Part shown: positions 10,324-22,404 of the stretch, piece by piece
How positions within the stretch are numbered: the first letter of the stretch is position 1
Layout: every line of letters begins with the position of its first letter
Assembly (NCBI GenBank): GCA_028023455.1
Contig: JAQFVV010006208.1
Span: forward strand, 10,522,963-10,586,962
DNA from: Epiperipatus broadwayi
Taxonomy: Eukaryota; Onychophora; Udeonychophora; Euonychophora; Peripatidae
Direction of reading: 5' to 3'
Length of the DNA: 64,000 nt
Notes under the pieces: generated by a model
What the model saw: only the letters and a program-made list of their open reading frames with translations
What the model was told of the DNA's origin: nothing
The model's database searches: none
Translations under genes and position numbers: made by a program

Positions 10324-11025
10324 ATACTAAAAAGACCATGATGATATATGCAAACTTTCTCCTATTTGGAAGAATTTTTTAAAAAACAATCTAAACAAAA
10401 TCTGATTTTTTTTTCAATTTTATATACCTGTTTTACTTTATTGGTGTGACTTTAACATTGTTATAAATCAGTGTTTGCAGCACCTCTACAACCATCTTTA
10501 CAATATTCTATTTGTCACCCAATTGATGACTTGTGTAATCAAGCCAAAACATAGGTATACTCATTATAAAAATCACACGTAGATGAACTTGCAAAGTATA
10601 TCATTCAGATATATACTATGTTTTCTCTTTATACATCAAATCAGTTTCACAGAGAGACATTTTAGAAATGTAAAGTTTCTACTTTATTTGTCTGGGATAA
10701 ATCTGGCAACAATATTTGAAAGTATTTGATATTAGTACCTAGAAATTTACATTTAGATTCTAAGCAGTATATTTAATGTTTTAATATAAATTATAATAGT
10801 CTTCATACATATAGTATTTTATTTTGCTTAAAGGTAGAAGTCTTTTTAAATCCAGATGCTGACGACAACTCTAATTATAGTGATGGGTGATATACATCTA
10901 TCATCAAAGTGAATTCAAATTTTTTGACAATTATATCCACGATGGTTGTACATATTAAATCAAGACTGTAACTTTATTGGTTAAATACTCTCTTTTTTAA
11001 CTTAACACAGATTTTAAAATGTAAT
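10324..11025. other. AT-rich stretch, nothing seen
   Basis: No open frame, repeat structure or recognisable motif beyond AT-rich sequence. Confidence 0.5.
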
Positions 11026-11029
11026 AAAT

Positions 11030-11400
11030 TGATTCAAATGAACAAATTTTGATGCATTTTCTATCTCACTAGTATATTCACGATTAGCGACATTAAAATC
11101 TCCTAAAAATAATTTCATTGTTTGTATTATATAAGATATATTCCTAGGATGTCAAAGTTTTCTCTGAATTCATTCATTGATATATTTGGTGATATGCAAA
11201 GGTTTTTAAGTAAGATCTCGTTTTTTAGTTCTAATTCAATCCCCACTGATTCAGAAGTTATATTTTTAATATTTATCATCTTATTTGCAATATTAGTTTT
11301 AAAAGCTGTTAGTACACTACTTCCTCTTATCGTATCTAATCACAATGTATCTGTGATGTAGTAATTGCTTATTTTTAATCTTTCTTTGTAACTACCATGT
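11030..11400 (-). pseudogene. LINE endonuclease (EEP domain) remnant
   Basis: The minus strand encodes SVGIELELKNEILLKNLCIS, PNISMNEFRENF, then LFLGDFNVANREYTSEIENA after a frame change. GDFN is the catalytic-site motif of the exonuclease-endonuclease-phosphatase domain of non-LTR retrotransposons. The surrounding helix and strand order fits. Frameshifts and stops make it a pseudogene. No matching RT was found next to it. Confidence 0.55.
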
Positions 11401-11953
11401 ATCTGTAAATAGTATCCATCTGTAAATAGTATCCAGTTTTCAGTTAGAATATTATTCTTTACATTAAATAACTTAATGTGCAAACTTTTTACATTTTCCA
11501 CATAAATGCTGTTTCTTTGTTTTATTCATCAAGAGAGTATGCTCGATTAGATTTACTTCAGGAGTAATATTGTTACAATTCTACTTAAGTGTACGAGAAC
11601 TGATATGTTTATTCATAGCTGCAATACTCACTTAAGTGGTTTTGATATAATTATTATGTAGGTGGCCATAATAATGTAGCATCACTGATACTGATGGTCA
11701 GAATTCTGGTTGTCATGTGCCCTGAAATTTACCATCTGTTGAGATATAAAAAGCATATTTTTTTTATTTCTAAATATTAGTGTATAACACACAATAGTCT
11801 TGTTTAAACTATCATATAGAAGTTTAATATTTGTTTCACTTGGTGTGTCAATTCTTGTGAGGAAATATTTTTTATAATGTATTTTAGGCATCACTGTTAA
11901 AATTGCATGGTCGATTTAACTGCCATCTATAACTTTTTTTAATTAAATTTTTT

Positions 11954-12051
11954 CCCCATGTGTCAAAGCATCGGCCGGGAAGCGAACCCGAAAACGTGGG
12001 ACAACTGCTTGTAAGGTAGCTGTGCTAACCACTCAGCCGCCAACGCATGAC
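11954..12051 (-). mobile_element. tRNA-Gly-derived SINE
   Basis: The minus strand reads GTCATGCGTTGGCGGCTGAG, a box A with GTGGTTAGCACAGC, box B GGGTTCGCTTCCCGG and a closing GATGCTTTGACAC. The anticodon loop reads TAC in place of the parental TCC. A short insertion (CGTTTTC) separates the anticodon arm from box B. Confidence 0.8.
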
Positions 12052-13040
12052 TAATTAAACTTCTTTTTATATAAATCTATAATAAACCCACCAGCAGCAT
12101 CACTTTTATTTATTTCTTAAATTTGCTTTCCACTTTTGCAGTCTCTTCAAATTCGGATTGTTTGGAGATTTTTTACTTTTTTAATACTTTCCGGACAACA
12201 ATCAATTTCTTGTTTATGGTGGGCTTTAGTCGATGTTAAACTTTTAGCATAAATCATAACATTAGTAATCATTTAGTACATGTTCAATAATCTTTTTTGA
12301 CATCTGGATGCAATGGAACCACTATTGAAAATGCTGAGTGATAAATAGAAGAAAAATTACAAATCAGTTGTACGAATAAAAAATGTCTTGCACAAAGACA
12401 TATTAATAGAAAACTTACATAATTTAATGCACAAGTACACACCTCCCCTTAACAATATTAATATAAAATTTGCATAGTTTTAACGAAACAAGACGTACAC
12501 AAATATTAATTTGTTGTGCAAATATGAATTTATTATGGCATTGAGTGACTGTTTTTGTCTAAAGGTTTTTTACAACTGCCTATAGTATTATTTTTAGAAA
12601 GCACACACACAATGTGTTTATTTTAACTTCATTTTGCTTGCTAAAAACTACATCTAACTCTCATTAGCTATTTTTCTTGATTCCTTTAAAAACAAGAAAA
12701 ATCCACTTATCACTTTAATTGCCAACTCTCCACTGTAGTATTATCTCTATTGAAACAGGGGCATAAAATTATTATTTTCACTTTATTTTGATCGTCAAAA
12801 AAAAAAAAAAGATTTTTTTTGGGTGTTATTTTTTACCTTCTACTATAATGCCACATAATTCCTCCATGTATCAGTTTTCAATATTCGTCGCATGAGTATG
12901 TAAGCATGCAAAAAAACTACTTGGGTGCTTGACCTAAAACTATCATTATCCTCAAAAATAAAAAGTTGTACAAAATAACAAAATCTAGTAAATGCTTGAA
13001 CTAATAAATTTTGCCTTACCGTGTATTTTTATTTTAATAA
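12052..13040. other. AT-rich stretch, nothing assignable
   Basis: Poly-A/T rich sequence with a poly(A) run near 12797-12810. No coding potential or repeat identity recognised. Confidence 0.5.
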
Positions 13041-13047
13041 ATTATAT

Positions 13048-13151
13048 GTCAAGCATTGGTGGTCGAGAGGTCAGCGCTTTACAAGCGGTTGTCCCGGGTT
13101 AGCGGGTTCGCTTCCCGGCTGATGCTATGACACATGAGAAAGAAAAAAAAA
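13048..13151 (+). mobile_element. tRNA-Gly-derived SINE
   Basis: It starts GTCAAGCATTGGTGGTCGAG and continues through CGCTTTACAAGCGG (anticodon arm), box B GGGTTCGCTTCCCGG, GATGCTATGACACATG and an A-rich tail. The same subfamily occurs at 53024, sharing the duplicated 'GGGTTAGCGGGTTCGC' spacer. Confidence 0.85.
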
Positions 13152-13302
13152 TATTTTGTACAATTCATTTCTTTTTTTTTTTTGTATTCTTTTTGATAAT
13201 TTAATTATTTTGTACAATTACTATTTTTTCTTCTTGTTTATTTGTAACTTTTATTGTTTTAAAAAAAAGTGTAAACTGTGTCAGTTTTATATTAATATTG
13301 TT

Positions 13303-13314
13303 TGGGGGGGGGGG
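13303..13314 (+). repeat. Poly(G) run
   Basis: An isolated homopolymer of about 11-12 G in AT-rich DNA. Similar C runs occur at about 40843, 53801 and 55895. Confidence 0.9.
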
Positions 13315-13589
13315 GATCTAATACCCCATTAAAACAATGCAAGTTTTATAATAACTTTGTTTTGTACAAGCGAAATTATATTTGTACAACTGATTCATAG
13401 TATTTTTTTATATTATTATTTGTTGAATTGAATTTCCAATATTTTTAATTGTCTATTAATAGTAATATCATTGCTGAAAAAAGCACGCGCAACATAGTTT
13501 ATTTAATTTATATAACACACACATTACAATTATATTTACAATTAAGCTCCAGGTATGTGAAGAGTGCATCTATTTCAAATATTTACACA

Positions 13590-14010
13590 TCAAGCTTGCA
13601 TCCTGCCCATCCCTCTTCTATGTATTTAAAGGGATAAGATCCTATACATGAGGGGTCAGAGTGACTTGAGGTCAACATGGGCATGGCAATAATATTGGCA
13701 TCAGTGTTTGGGTTTGGGCTTTCCATCATCAGATTTTCAATGGTATCGATAGCTGAAAAGTTGGAGTAGATTGAAGCCTGTCCATTAAAGTATGAAAATT
13801 TGCTATCTTAAACTGAACACTGATTATATATGTGTATGGGAGATGATAGTCTCGACCAACTGATGAGTGCTGGTTTAGCACAAAATATGTATATTGGTGA
13901 TTATTTATCTTCTCTACATGTGTGTGGTCATGTCTATCAGTTGTATGAGATAGGGTGGATAGTTGAAAGATGCTTGAAAGTCTGAGTTCAAATCTCCTAT
14001 ATTTATAACA
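13590..14010 (+). repeat. Family B single arm
   Basis: The arm reads from GCCCATCCCTCTTCTATGTA through TTGAAGCCTGTCCATTAAAG to the box-B-like end GAGTTCAAATCTCC. It includes the hammerhead at 13846-13904. Confidence 0.7.
13846..13904 (+). ncRNA. Family B hammerhead, only G12 mutated
   Basis: Distal stem I AUAGUC/GAUUAU, bulge UCG, proximal ACCAA/UUGGU, core CUGAUGA (13860-13866), stem II GUGCUG/UAGCAC, stem III AUAUGUAU and A17. The GAAA reads AAAA (G12 to A). Apart from that base it fits a complete type I hammerhead. Confidence 0.65.
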
Positions 14011-14497
14011 CACATTACTTTATTAATATTGTAAAGTGGGAGAGGGAACAAAATCTACTACTTTGTTCATTAAAATTAAAGTTTTATATTAATTAATATT
14101 TGCTTTGTACAAATAAATTCGTGTTGCACTAATAGCTCATGGCTTTCCCAAGTGTCAAAAAATGTCCCTGAACATCAACTAAATAATCACCAGAATAACA
14201 GCCAACAATCTAGAATTAAATTTTATTTAATAATTATCAATATTATTTCATTATCAACTATCAAATATTTTTTATCTAATCTAGCCGAATTATTTTTTAA
14301 TGATATTTAATAAATCTCAATAGTATATACACTTTTCATACAATTTTGTAATTCTACCAAACTTGTACTGTTTAAGTTAATATGTTAAAACAGGCAAAAC
14401 TCACTATACGTATTGCCACACACAGCAAACTAGAGTAATCAATGGGTGCCAGAAGGCTTGTGCATAAAATCCCCATCTAGTGCCTACTCATCCAATA

Positions 14498-14539
14498 TTC
14501 CCAGACTAGTTTCTAGCTTGTGGCCTTCGTCAGTGAGGA
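14498..14539 (-). ncRNA. Family A hammerhead, nearly intact
   Basis: Minus strand: core CUGACGA, stem II GGC/GCU with loop CACAA, GAAAC, UAGUC, stem I UCCUCA against UGGGAA (the first four positions pair, then a C/A mismatch). All catalytic bases are present. Confidence 0.7.
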
Positions 14540-14699
14540 GCCTTGGATCTAAGAGCACTGCACCTAGATCTTAGATCCTAAGATCTAGGTGCAGAGCTCT
14601 CCTAAGATCTAGGTGCAGTGCTCTCAGAGCCAAGGCTCCTCACTGATGAAGGCCACAAGCCATCCTAAGATCTAGGCGCAGTGCTCTCAGATCCAAGGC

Positions 14700-14741
14700 T
14701 CCTCACTAATGAAGGCCATAAGCCAGAAACTAGTCTGGGGA
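14700..14741 (+). ncRNA. Family A hammerhead, G5 mutated
   Basis: Stem I UCCUCA/UGGGGA, stem II GGC/GCC with loop CAUAA, GAAAC and UAGUC are intact, but the core reads CUAAUGA (G5 to A). This is the inverted partner of the motif at 14498-14539. Confidence 0.65.
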
Positions 14742-14957
14742 TATTGGATGAGTAGGCACTAGATGGGGATTTTATGCACAAGCCTTCTGGCATCCATTGA
14801 TTACTCTAGTTTTCTGTGTGTGACAATACGTATAGTGAGTTTTGCATGTTTTAACAACAGTTATACACAAGCATAAGAAGTGGTGGTCATGTGATGTTTA
14901 TTGGTTTAAGTTACCATTGAAAGATTAAATAAACTAATAAGATGATCTTAAAAATAC

Positions 14958-15220
14958 TAAGCCAGATTTTGGCAGATTACTGCCAGAATCATAGTGCTGA
15001 ATAGAACTGCATCATTAAAACTACGCATATATAGCGGTGAAGACCAATTATTCCATCAATAGAAAAGATTCCTGTGTCCATTATCAAAAAAATGGAACAT
15101 ATATTTTACATACTGTGCCTGATTTACATATTGGTCTTCGTCATTATATATACCTATTTTGAATGATACAGTTCTATTCAACACTATGGTTCTGGCAGAA
15201 ATCTGCCGAAAGCTGGCTTA
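14958..15220. mobile_element. Inverted-repeat (MITE-like) element
   Basis: Arms of about 90 bp begin TAAGCCAGATTTTGGCAGAT and end with its complement ATCTGCCGAAAGCTGGCTTA. Matching internal blocks are 'GAATAGAACTG' and 'CAGTTCTATTC'. An apparent 77-residue frame on the plus strand starts inside the right arm and is probably fortuitous. Related arm sequence (GCACTATGATTCTGGT) recurs near 34259 and 37583. Confidence 0.65.
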
Positions 15221-16470
15221 TTTACCTTTTTACATTAACTTGAGCAATACAAGTTTGGTAGAATTAGATATTTATATAAAAACTATAGCCATAATTTATG
15301 GGTATTCAGAGAAGGAAGCACACAGGAAACTTGCCGATCCCGTAAATCCTATTTACTATACCTGCATTCAAAAAATCTTAAAAAATAATTGAGATATATA
15401 ACCTTACATCCTTAATCACAGTATACATTGTCTTAAAATTGTATTATTGATTGGCTGCTTCTGTCCCTCAGTGGATAACCATTGAACAAGTGATTCATCT
15501 ATTGCAGAGTCCCTGTTTGTGATCCATCTTTTTCTGATTTGTGAAAAAAATATTCACTACTGTAGACTGAAGTTTGAATTGTAAATTTATAGTGAAGTAA
15601 ATTTAAAAAGAAAAATACATTTTTTAATATTTTTAATTTTTATTATATAATTTAATATTGCTTCATTTATTAGTATTATGATTTTTTTCTTTTAACATAA
15701 AATAATTTAATTTACGAGTTTAGAATTAATTAATTAGTTAATTTTTAAAGAAATTTACTATCAATTATATATATATGAAATTATGCTAAAAATTTTATTA
15801 ATTCAATTTTTTTTCTTTATTGTAGAGGGATTGATGTATTGAATTTTAGCTATGTGGGGGTACCCCCAAAATAATCGGAATCGTTCTCTGGTTTGTGCAC
15901 CTCCTTGTAATGCTTCTGCTAGTATATACTTCTTGAAGAAATCCTTCTACAATAATCTTACAAATAACATCTTTGTGTAAAATTGTGGTACCACATAGCA
16001 CATTTTTTTGTAAAGTGCATTTTGCATATTTGACAATTTTTATAAAGTCTGAAAAGTTCAAACAATGTGAAATTCTGTTTCATTTGCAGAAACATCTGGA
16101 AAAACTGTTGTAATGCTTAAACATATTACAAGCAAGCTGACCCCATAAAAACACAAGCTTATGAGTGATTTAATTGCAATGTTAAATTCACCACATTCCT
16201 AAAAAGCGTGGCAAGTGAATTTAGACTGGTATTTTGCATCAAAAGCATAGTAATTTGAAAGATATTTATAACACTTAAAAACAAATAAACAATTTTTTTT
16301 TTATAAATTCCATTTACTTTTGGGAATCCCCTCAAATTTCAAATATATTGATATTAGATCAAAAATTTCTCAGTAATATGCATGAGAGGGCAGTATATAT
16401 ATATATTTAAAAAGCTTATACTAAAAAGTGGTTTAGCTATCTTTTAAAAGTGAAATAAAAACAAATATCG
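15221..16470. other. AT-rich stretch, nothing assignable
   Basis: A 71-codon minus-strand frame at 15846-16061 lies in a less AT-rich block that may be old transposon sequence, but it has no motif I recognise. Confidence 0.4.
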
Positions 16471-16471
16471 A

Positions 16472-16675
16472 GTTCTTATATAAACGCAATTTTTTCACTA
16501 CTTTGAACACCTTTTAGCAAAAATCCTGCAGTCTTCTTCAGAGCCAATTTCTAAAATTGGCTCAAGACTGCAAGATAGTCAAAATGTAAGATTGTGTAGG
16601 CATATAGATACAATAAAAGGTTTTTGCTAAAGTGTGTTCCAAATAGTGGGTAAGTTGCATTTATATAAGATATTA
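16472..16675. repeat. Decayed fold-back repeat
   Basis: Imperfect inverted arms (CTTATATAAACGCAATTTTT and complementary sequence near 16640-16675) surround a head-to-head pair of CAGTCTT-type segments. Similar in layout to the palindromes at 22780 and 57605. Confidence 0.55.
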
Positions 16676-17019
16676 CAGCAAAATTAAGGAAGGGGTGAAT
16701 TTGGTAAATATTGAGTTCTCTTGATTATAACAGTTTCCTTTTCTAAAAAGTGTATGAAATTTTTTGCTTTAATTGTAAAAGTAGACTTTTAAAAATGTTT
16801 TCCATATAATTAAAACTAAATTATACTTTCAAAGATTAAGCTGATGATAGGATTAATTGCAAAAATATTTGAATGCCAAAAACTTAAAAATAATGTAAAT
16901 AGATATATAAATAAGATATAAGTGCTTTTTTTTAATTGTGAACTAAAAAGTGTAAAAATAATTGTTTTTTCAACCATAACTGGGTTTTTATATTTAATTT
17001 AACTTAAAATAAAAGCATA

Positions 17020-17129
17020 GTCAAACGTTGTTAGCTGAGAGGTCATCGCAGCCACCTTGCAAGCAAGTAGTTGGTTGCAGACGGTTGTGGGTTCATGTCC
17101 CAGTGATACTATGACATATGAAAAAAAAA
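17020..17129 (+). mobile_element. Diverged tRNA-derived SINE
   Basis: GTCAAACGTTGTTAGCTGAG, a degenerate anticodon arm with a short insertion, GGTTCATGTCCCAG (box B) and ATACTATGACATATG with an A tail. Older than the other SINE copies. Confidence 0.65.
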
Positions 17130-20100
17130 GCATAGGGTGGAAGCAGTGGAGAGGAGCCAGAAATTAATTAATTAATTCAATCCCTATTTTTTATAGCAAG
17201 GAATTGAATTAATTAATTTCTGGATCCCCCAAGCCTTTATTTCAAGCTAAAAATAAAAACCATAGTTGTGATTGAAGAAACAATTATTTTCAGGCTTTTT
17301 AGCTAACAGTGAATAAAAAACATATGTTATAAATATTAAAATTAAAAATAATCAATTTAAAACAAAATTGAAATAGACAACTCACTATCATTCCTTAAAT
17401 TGATTGTTTTTAATTTTATATATAGAAAGCAATATTATGGACAAATTTTAACATTGAAATTTGATCATTTAGAGTAATTATAAATATTATACATATATTA
17501 TTGAAAATAAAGTATTGATAGTTTTATTCTATATAAAAAAGGTAGTTTTCTATTCTATCGTGTCAGCCACTTGATGGTGCTATTTATATGCAAAAGCACA
17601 TAAATATGCCATTTATGTGGCCACCATCTTCTAGGCCTATATATCTATTGTAACGATCGAAATGAAAGTGAAGATTGAATCTAACCACAATCTGCACTAC
17701 ACGGGCACCATCTAGGCATTTGAGCCTAGAAAAAATTATAAAGTAGGCAGATACGTGCTGTTAAGATTCCACTTTATTTAAATATTCAGATCGTTAGCCC
17801 AAGTCACTAGCTCATGGAGACACAGAGATAATAAATAACTTGTTTAATTGCATCTTAAATATATATAAAAAATAAAAGCCACTGCCAGAAATTAACACAT
17901 AAAAATATTTATTTGCGCACATATAAAATCATTCTAATTTGAGGAATAAGTTTAACATTTTAGATTTTTATATTAATCTTTAATTTTACATTTAAATAGA
18001 TAGCAATAATGAGTTTAATATTTATTTAGAGGGTCGGGTATGAATAGACTATATAGATTGTATTTGAAAAGAAAAATGTTCTATCCCTTATTTCACCTTA
18101 GGCCAAAAAGTTTGCAGTCAAACCGGTGCCAATGCATCTGATACATTTATGTATTCAACGTAGCTTGAAAATACGACAACACAAAATACTATACTGTCAG
18201 GAATGTACATCTGAACAGTAAGTAGAGTTAGAGAAGACATTGTCTCTCCACCAACAGGAATGCTACATCTGTTGGCGAGTAGAACAATAAACAAAAAACT
18301 CCATAGGAATGGACTGTGGTCCTTTGCTGACTTACAAACCCATCCATAGGCAAACAGAAGGTGTGTGATGTATATATGCAATCCTGCCCATAGCGGATCT
18401 CATACTACATCTACTAATTACACAAATATATCCAATCCATTGAGCTAATTCAACTACGAAATGAATAACCAAAGATTACCCTCCCTTAAACTATATATAA
18501 CTTTACAAATCTATACAGCCATTCACGCCCGACTTAAATTTAACATTTATTATGTTCGCACAGATGAATTTTATAAAATTTGTTTTAAAATGTTGAGTAT
18601 AGATTGGCTGCACAGATTCCACGGTTAAAAACATTCCAAAATAAACATAACCGATCAAAATATAGTCATCGAAAACATCAATTGCAGAGGGAATACAAGA
18701 AACCCAATGGTATTCATCATAAGATACCGCATTGACATTGGTGACCTATATATTCTAATCGAATATGAAAACCACAACATAATCAACCGCTAATGAATCT
18801 ATGCAACGTCTATACCCAACTTAAATTTCATGCATTTAATAATTTAAACGATAAATATTAATACAAATAAAAATAATAAAATGGAAATGATTTTTTTTTC
18901 TTTAGCAAGAAAATATGTAAAACTTAAAATATTTATAATTAATTTGAAACATAAGTCAGATATATATAATTTAAATATTGATTGTCAATTTAAAAATCAG
19001 ATAATAATTCCTTTTTTTAAATTTAGGTTAGCTGAATCTTAAAGTTTGAACGAAAGTTCTTAATTATTTTTTTAAAATTGTAAAGTTCTTAGTTCACGGT
19101 AGAAGAGTCCAGGTTCCTGTTTTAATTCCCGCGATATCTCCATTGGAAGATCGATCTAATGTTCTGGAGGTGGCATTAGCTGGTTCATGGTATCACAGTC
19201 TTTTCATTTTTTTTTTTTTAAAATAAGTGAGAGAGAACGACAAGTGTGTCTTGTCATTTGTCTCACCAAATCAAGTTCCAAAAAAATCAGGAAAACTGTA
19301 TTTCTCTTTTTATAGTATCCACATGGATTCAACCAACAAAACGTCACTAATCCATCCTGTTCATTCGGGTTCGGGCTGAGGCTTGGTGCTTCCATTGGTC
19401 AAGCTAATTTCTCTTTATTCTCTTATCCAATTTTCATCTGACTTTTTAATTACACAAGAGCCCCAAAGCTAGCTTGCTTTTCAATTAATAAACAATCACC
19501 TCCATTTACAGATTACAGGAATTAATTAATACCTGTTTTTATTTTTACCTACGTTATTTCTTTATTAAAATATTTGTATATTTAAATCTTGTATTTTTTT
19601 TATAAAATGTACGTTCAAATATTCTTTTTTTATTTATAAAACAAAAATATTTTTTAAAGTTTAGCATCAGTGCGAATGTATACGTTTAACAAACATTTTA
19701 ATTTTAGCTTTTAGTTTTTTTTTTACCTTTTTAATAGATTTTATTTTTATTTGCGAACTTTAAGATTTTATTTTAAATTAATGTAACAGCATATTTATAT
19801 ATCGTTACACTATACAAAAACACAGAAAGAAAACATTTAATACACGGCACTGGCACCATCGATGGCATTAATTTCTATGCTATAAAGGACAGAAAAGATG
19901 CTGTTTAGTGGCAGCCAGCCTGCTTTAGTGTTACGCACTTTATTCCAATGCCCACAGTTCAATGTTGTTATTTGTGTTTCCTCATTAAATGTAAAAACTA
20001 TAAAATAGAAATCGAGAAGAAAAAATATATACCTTCAGATTTACAAGTTGATTTCATTCTTAGACCAGCAATTCAAAATGATTGTTACGCCAATTTCATC

Positions 20101-20640
20101 AAATAATATATAAGAATATGCTATCATTCTTGGATTTCCACTATAATACCAATTTTACAATTCTTTCTAATATATATGTTTCCAACAAGAATTATGATTT
20201 TAAAAAAGACTTCTTGATAAAGACAGTTTAGATTTACTTGGTTAGAGAATATTCGCTATGGTTGTATTATTCAAAACTATAAAAAGGTGTATTTTGTTGT
20301 ATCAAAAGACACCAGATTTGACAAGGTGCATTTTTAAAAACTCCATTTGTAAAATATACAGATTTTATCAAGCCACCAGAAATCACGTCATCTCTATGTC
20401 ATAAAGCGGTTCTTAATGATACACCAAATTTTATAACAATTCAGAAACAACCAGAAAAAGATATAATTTGTCAAATTGATAAATCAATACAAAAAATAGA
20501 GTTCAATAGAATGAAAATTAGATTCTCTTTTGTCAGTTACTTTATTTTATGCCACACATAATTTACGATTAGAGGGGAAAAAAATGATCCAGAAATGTGC
20601 ACGATTTATTTCAATTTCAGATTGAAATAGAAGATTTAAC
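17130..20640. other. Long AT-rich stretch without recognised genes
   Basis: A near-palindrome with AATTAATTAATT lies at about 17160-17225. A minus-strand frame at 18118-18381 (87 codons) is hydrophobic and sits in a less AT-rich block. It is vaguely receptor-like but has no diagnostic motif. Nothing else stands out. Confidence 0.4.
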
Positions 20641-20663
20641 TTTAAAAGAAAAAAAAAAAAAAA

Positions 20664-20760
20664 GTCAAGCGTTGGTGGCAGAGTGGTTTGAGCAGCCGCC
20701 TTACAAGTAGTTGTCCCAGGTTCGCTTTCCGGCCCGACGCTTTAACATGAAAAAAGAAAA
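20664..20760 (+). mobile_element. tRNA-Gly-derived SINE
   Basis: GTCAAGCGTTGGTGGCAGAG, an anticodon arm GCCGCCTTACAAGTAG, box B GGTTCGCTTTCC and CGACGCTTTAACATG followed by an A-rich tail. An A-rich run also precedes it. Confidence 0.85.
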
Positions 20761-20904
20761 GATCAAAAATGCCCAGCATATTTCTATTTGAACCGAATAT
20801 TAACTGAGGATGGGCTGAACTTATACTAAGATGTAATCTATTTTCAAGCAATACGTAATTCAAAGGCAGTATGAAATTTGCTTATACTAAATGTTAATTA
20901 TATG

Positions 20905-21065
20905 TGTAATTTGAAAGATTTGAACTCGTGATTTTTCACGTCTATTCATTATCCACTTCAACTCAAGGAACTGATACACATGACCACACACATGCGAAAA
21001 AATATATCTTTTTCACGAGTGTGTGGTCATATGAATAGACTGAAAATCCTGAATTCAAATCCTAA
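20905..21065. repeat. Family B end-to-end remnant
   Basis: Only the outer parts of the two arms remain, as inverted copies (ACACATGACCACACACATGC and its complement) with box-B-like ends GATTTGAACTCG and GAATTCAAATCC. The ribozymes are gone. Confidence 0.6.
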
Positions 21066-21465
21066 TTAAAAAATATTTATTAAAAATGATTTGCTTATAT
21101 CGCTTTTATAATGTTAGTTAAAAATAAATAATTAAAAATCATTTTTGAGATTAAAAACAATTGCTAGTATTTTAAGTTATATTTATAAGATGAATAATAT
21201 ATATTTTATATGCACATTTCATAACCAATTACGTAATTGATAAATGGCAGAACTATATTATGAATGAGTGTATTTATATACTTTCTATTAGCTCATTATT
21301 TAGCCAATATTCAAGATGTTAAATAACTGAAACACACAGGCTTATTATATATGTGTCTACATATGTAATATATAGGGTATAAGAGCACAGACTTTCAAAT
21401 GACCCACCTCTCCACACTATCTCATAACACTGATACCCTTGAACACATATATGTTGAAAAGATAA

Positions 21466-21524
21466 ATAATCACCAATATACGTATTTCGTGCTAAATCAG
21501 CAATCATCAGTTGGTCCAGATTAC
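21466..21524 (-). ncRNA. Family B hammerhead (minus), core intact
   Basis: Distal stem I GUAAUC/GAUUAU, proximal ACCAA/UUGGU, CUGAUGA (21504-21510), GAAA, stem III AUACGUAU and A17 are all present. Stem II has a U/C mismatch at its first position, followed by UGCU/AGCA. Confidence 0.7.
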
Positions 21525-21925
21525 CATCTCTACACATATATGCTATAACTGCTCAGATATATATTAAGATAGACAATTCTCATACTTTAATGGACAGGCT
21601 TCAATCTACTCCACACTCCAACTCTTCAACTGCCCATCCAATTGAAAATCTGATGATGTTATATAGTAGAAAAAAAAATCTGAATTGTGAACTATGATAA
21701 AACTAAAATAGTTCACTGGTTTTTTTTTTATCATTTACATTATTTCCGGAGTAAATAATATCACTGTTACATTTTTATTTACCATTGTCAAACTCACTTC
21801 ACTCACAACTTTGACGCCATCCACCTCAGATAAATACACTAATGATTATTACTAACGGTAAATAAAAAAAGATAATAATTTACTATAGATAAATCCTCTT
21901 CATATAATATATATATATGAGAGAT

Positions 21926-21984
21926 AGTGACCTGGGCCAACTGATGAGTGCTAGTTCAGCACGAAATGCATCTTAGGGGTCATT
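21926..21984 (+). ncRNA. Family B hammerhead, apparently complete (tandem copy 1)
   Basis: Distal stem I AGUGACC/GGUCAUU (one wobble), a short proximal AA/UU, core CUGAUGA (21941-21947), stem II GUGCU/AGCAC with loop AGUUC, GAAA, self-complementary stem III AUGCAU and C17. The predicted cleavage site is after 21972. Stem I proximal pairing is short because of a bulge. Confidence 0.75.
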
Positions 21985-22345
21985 TGTCTTTTATTGCATC
22001 TCTATTTATATGAATTTAAAAAGAATGGGGAGGTATGGAGGTTGTTTAATATATCTATAAAGATATTTCACGTGGGAAAGAGAAAGGTGAATAACTCCAT
22101 GTGTGTGTATGTTTAAATTATTAATGTTAAACTGAGGTTTAAAGTAGATATAATCTCTAGTTTTCTGAGGTTTAAAGTAGAGATAATCTCTAGTTTCGAA
22201 AATGATAAGTAATAATCATTAGGGTATTTATCTGAAATGGATGGCGTCAAAATTGTGAATGGAGGAAAGTTTGACAATGGTAAATTAAAAAATGTAACAA
22301 TTTACTATAGATAAATAATCTTCACATAATAGATATATGAGAGAT

Positions 22346-22404
22346 AATGACCTTGGCCAACTGATGAGTGCTGGTTCAGCACGAAATGCATCTTGAGGGT
22401 CATT
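22346..22404 (+). ncRNA. Family B hammerhead, complete (tandem copy 2)
   Basis: Distal stem I AAUGACC/GGUCAUU (7 bp), internal loop, proximal CAA/UUG, core CUGAUGA (22361-22367), stem II GUGCUG/CAGCAC with loop GUU, GAAA (22383-22386), stem III AUGCAU and C17 at 22392. All catalytic positions are canonical. Copy 1 lies 420 nt upstream in the same orientation, so cleavage at both would release a 420-nt RNA, as in retrozymes. Confidence 0.8.

Larger units (their letters stand above)
14383..14904. repeat. Family A fold-back repeat, copy 3, with internal duplications
   Basis: Inverted arms begin AAAACAGGCAAAACTCACTA and end GTGATGTTTATTGG. The centre contains several head-to-head copies of a block around GATCTAGGTGCAGTGCTCTC and CTCACTGATGAAGGCCACAA, so half-ribozymes are stacked between the arms. 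Confidence 0.8.

Noticed and set aside
15159-15392. 77-codon plus frame as a small gene
   Set aside because: It starts inside an inverted-repeat arm whose complement exists 100 bp upstream, and has no recognisable motif.
18118-18381. 87-codon minus frame with hydrophobic stretches as a receptor exon
   Set aside because: No diagnostic Cys-loop or transmembrane motif and no convincing splice sites.
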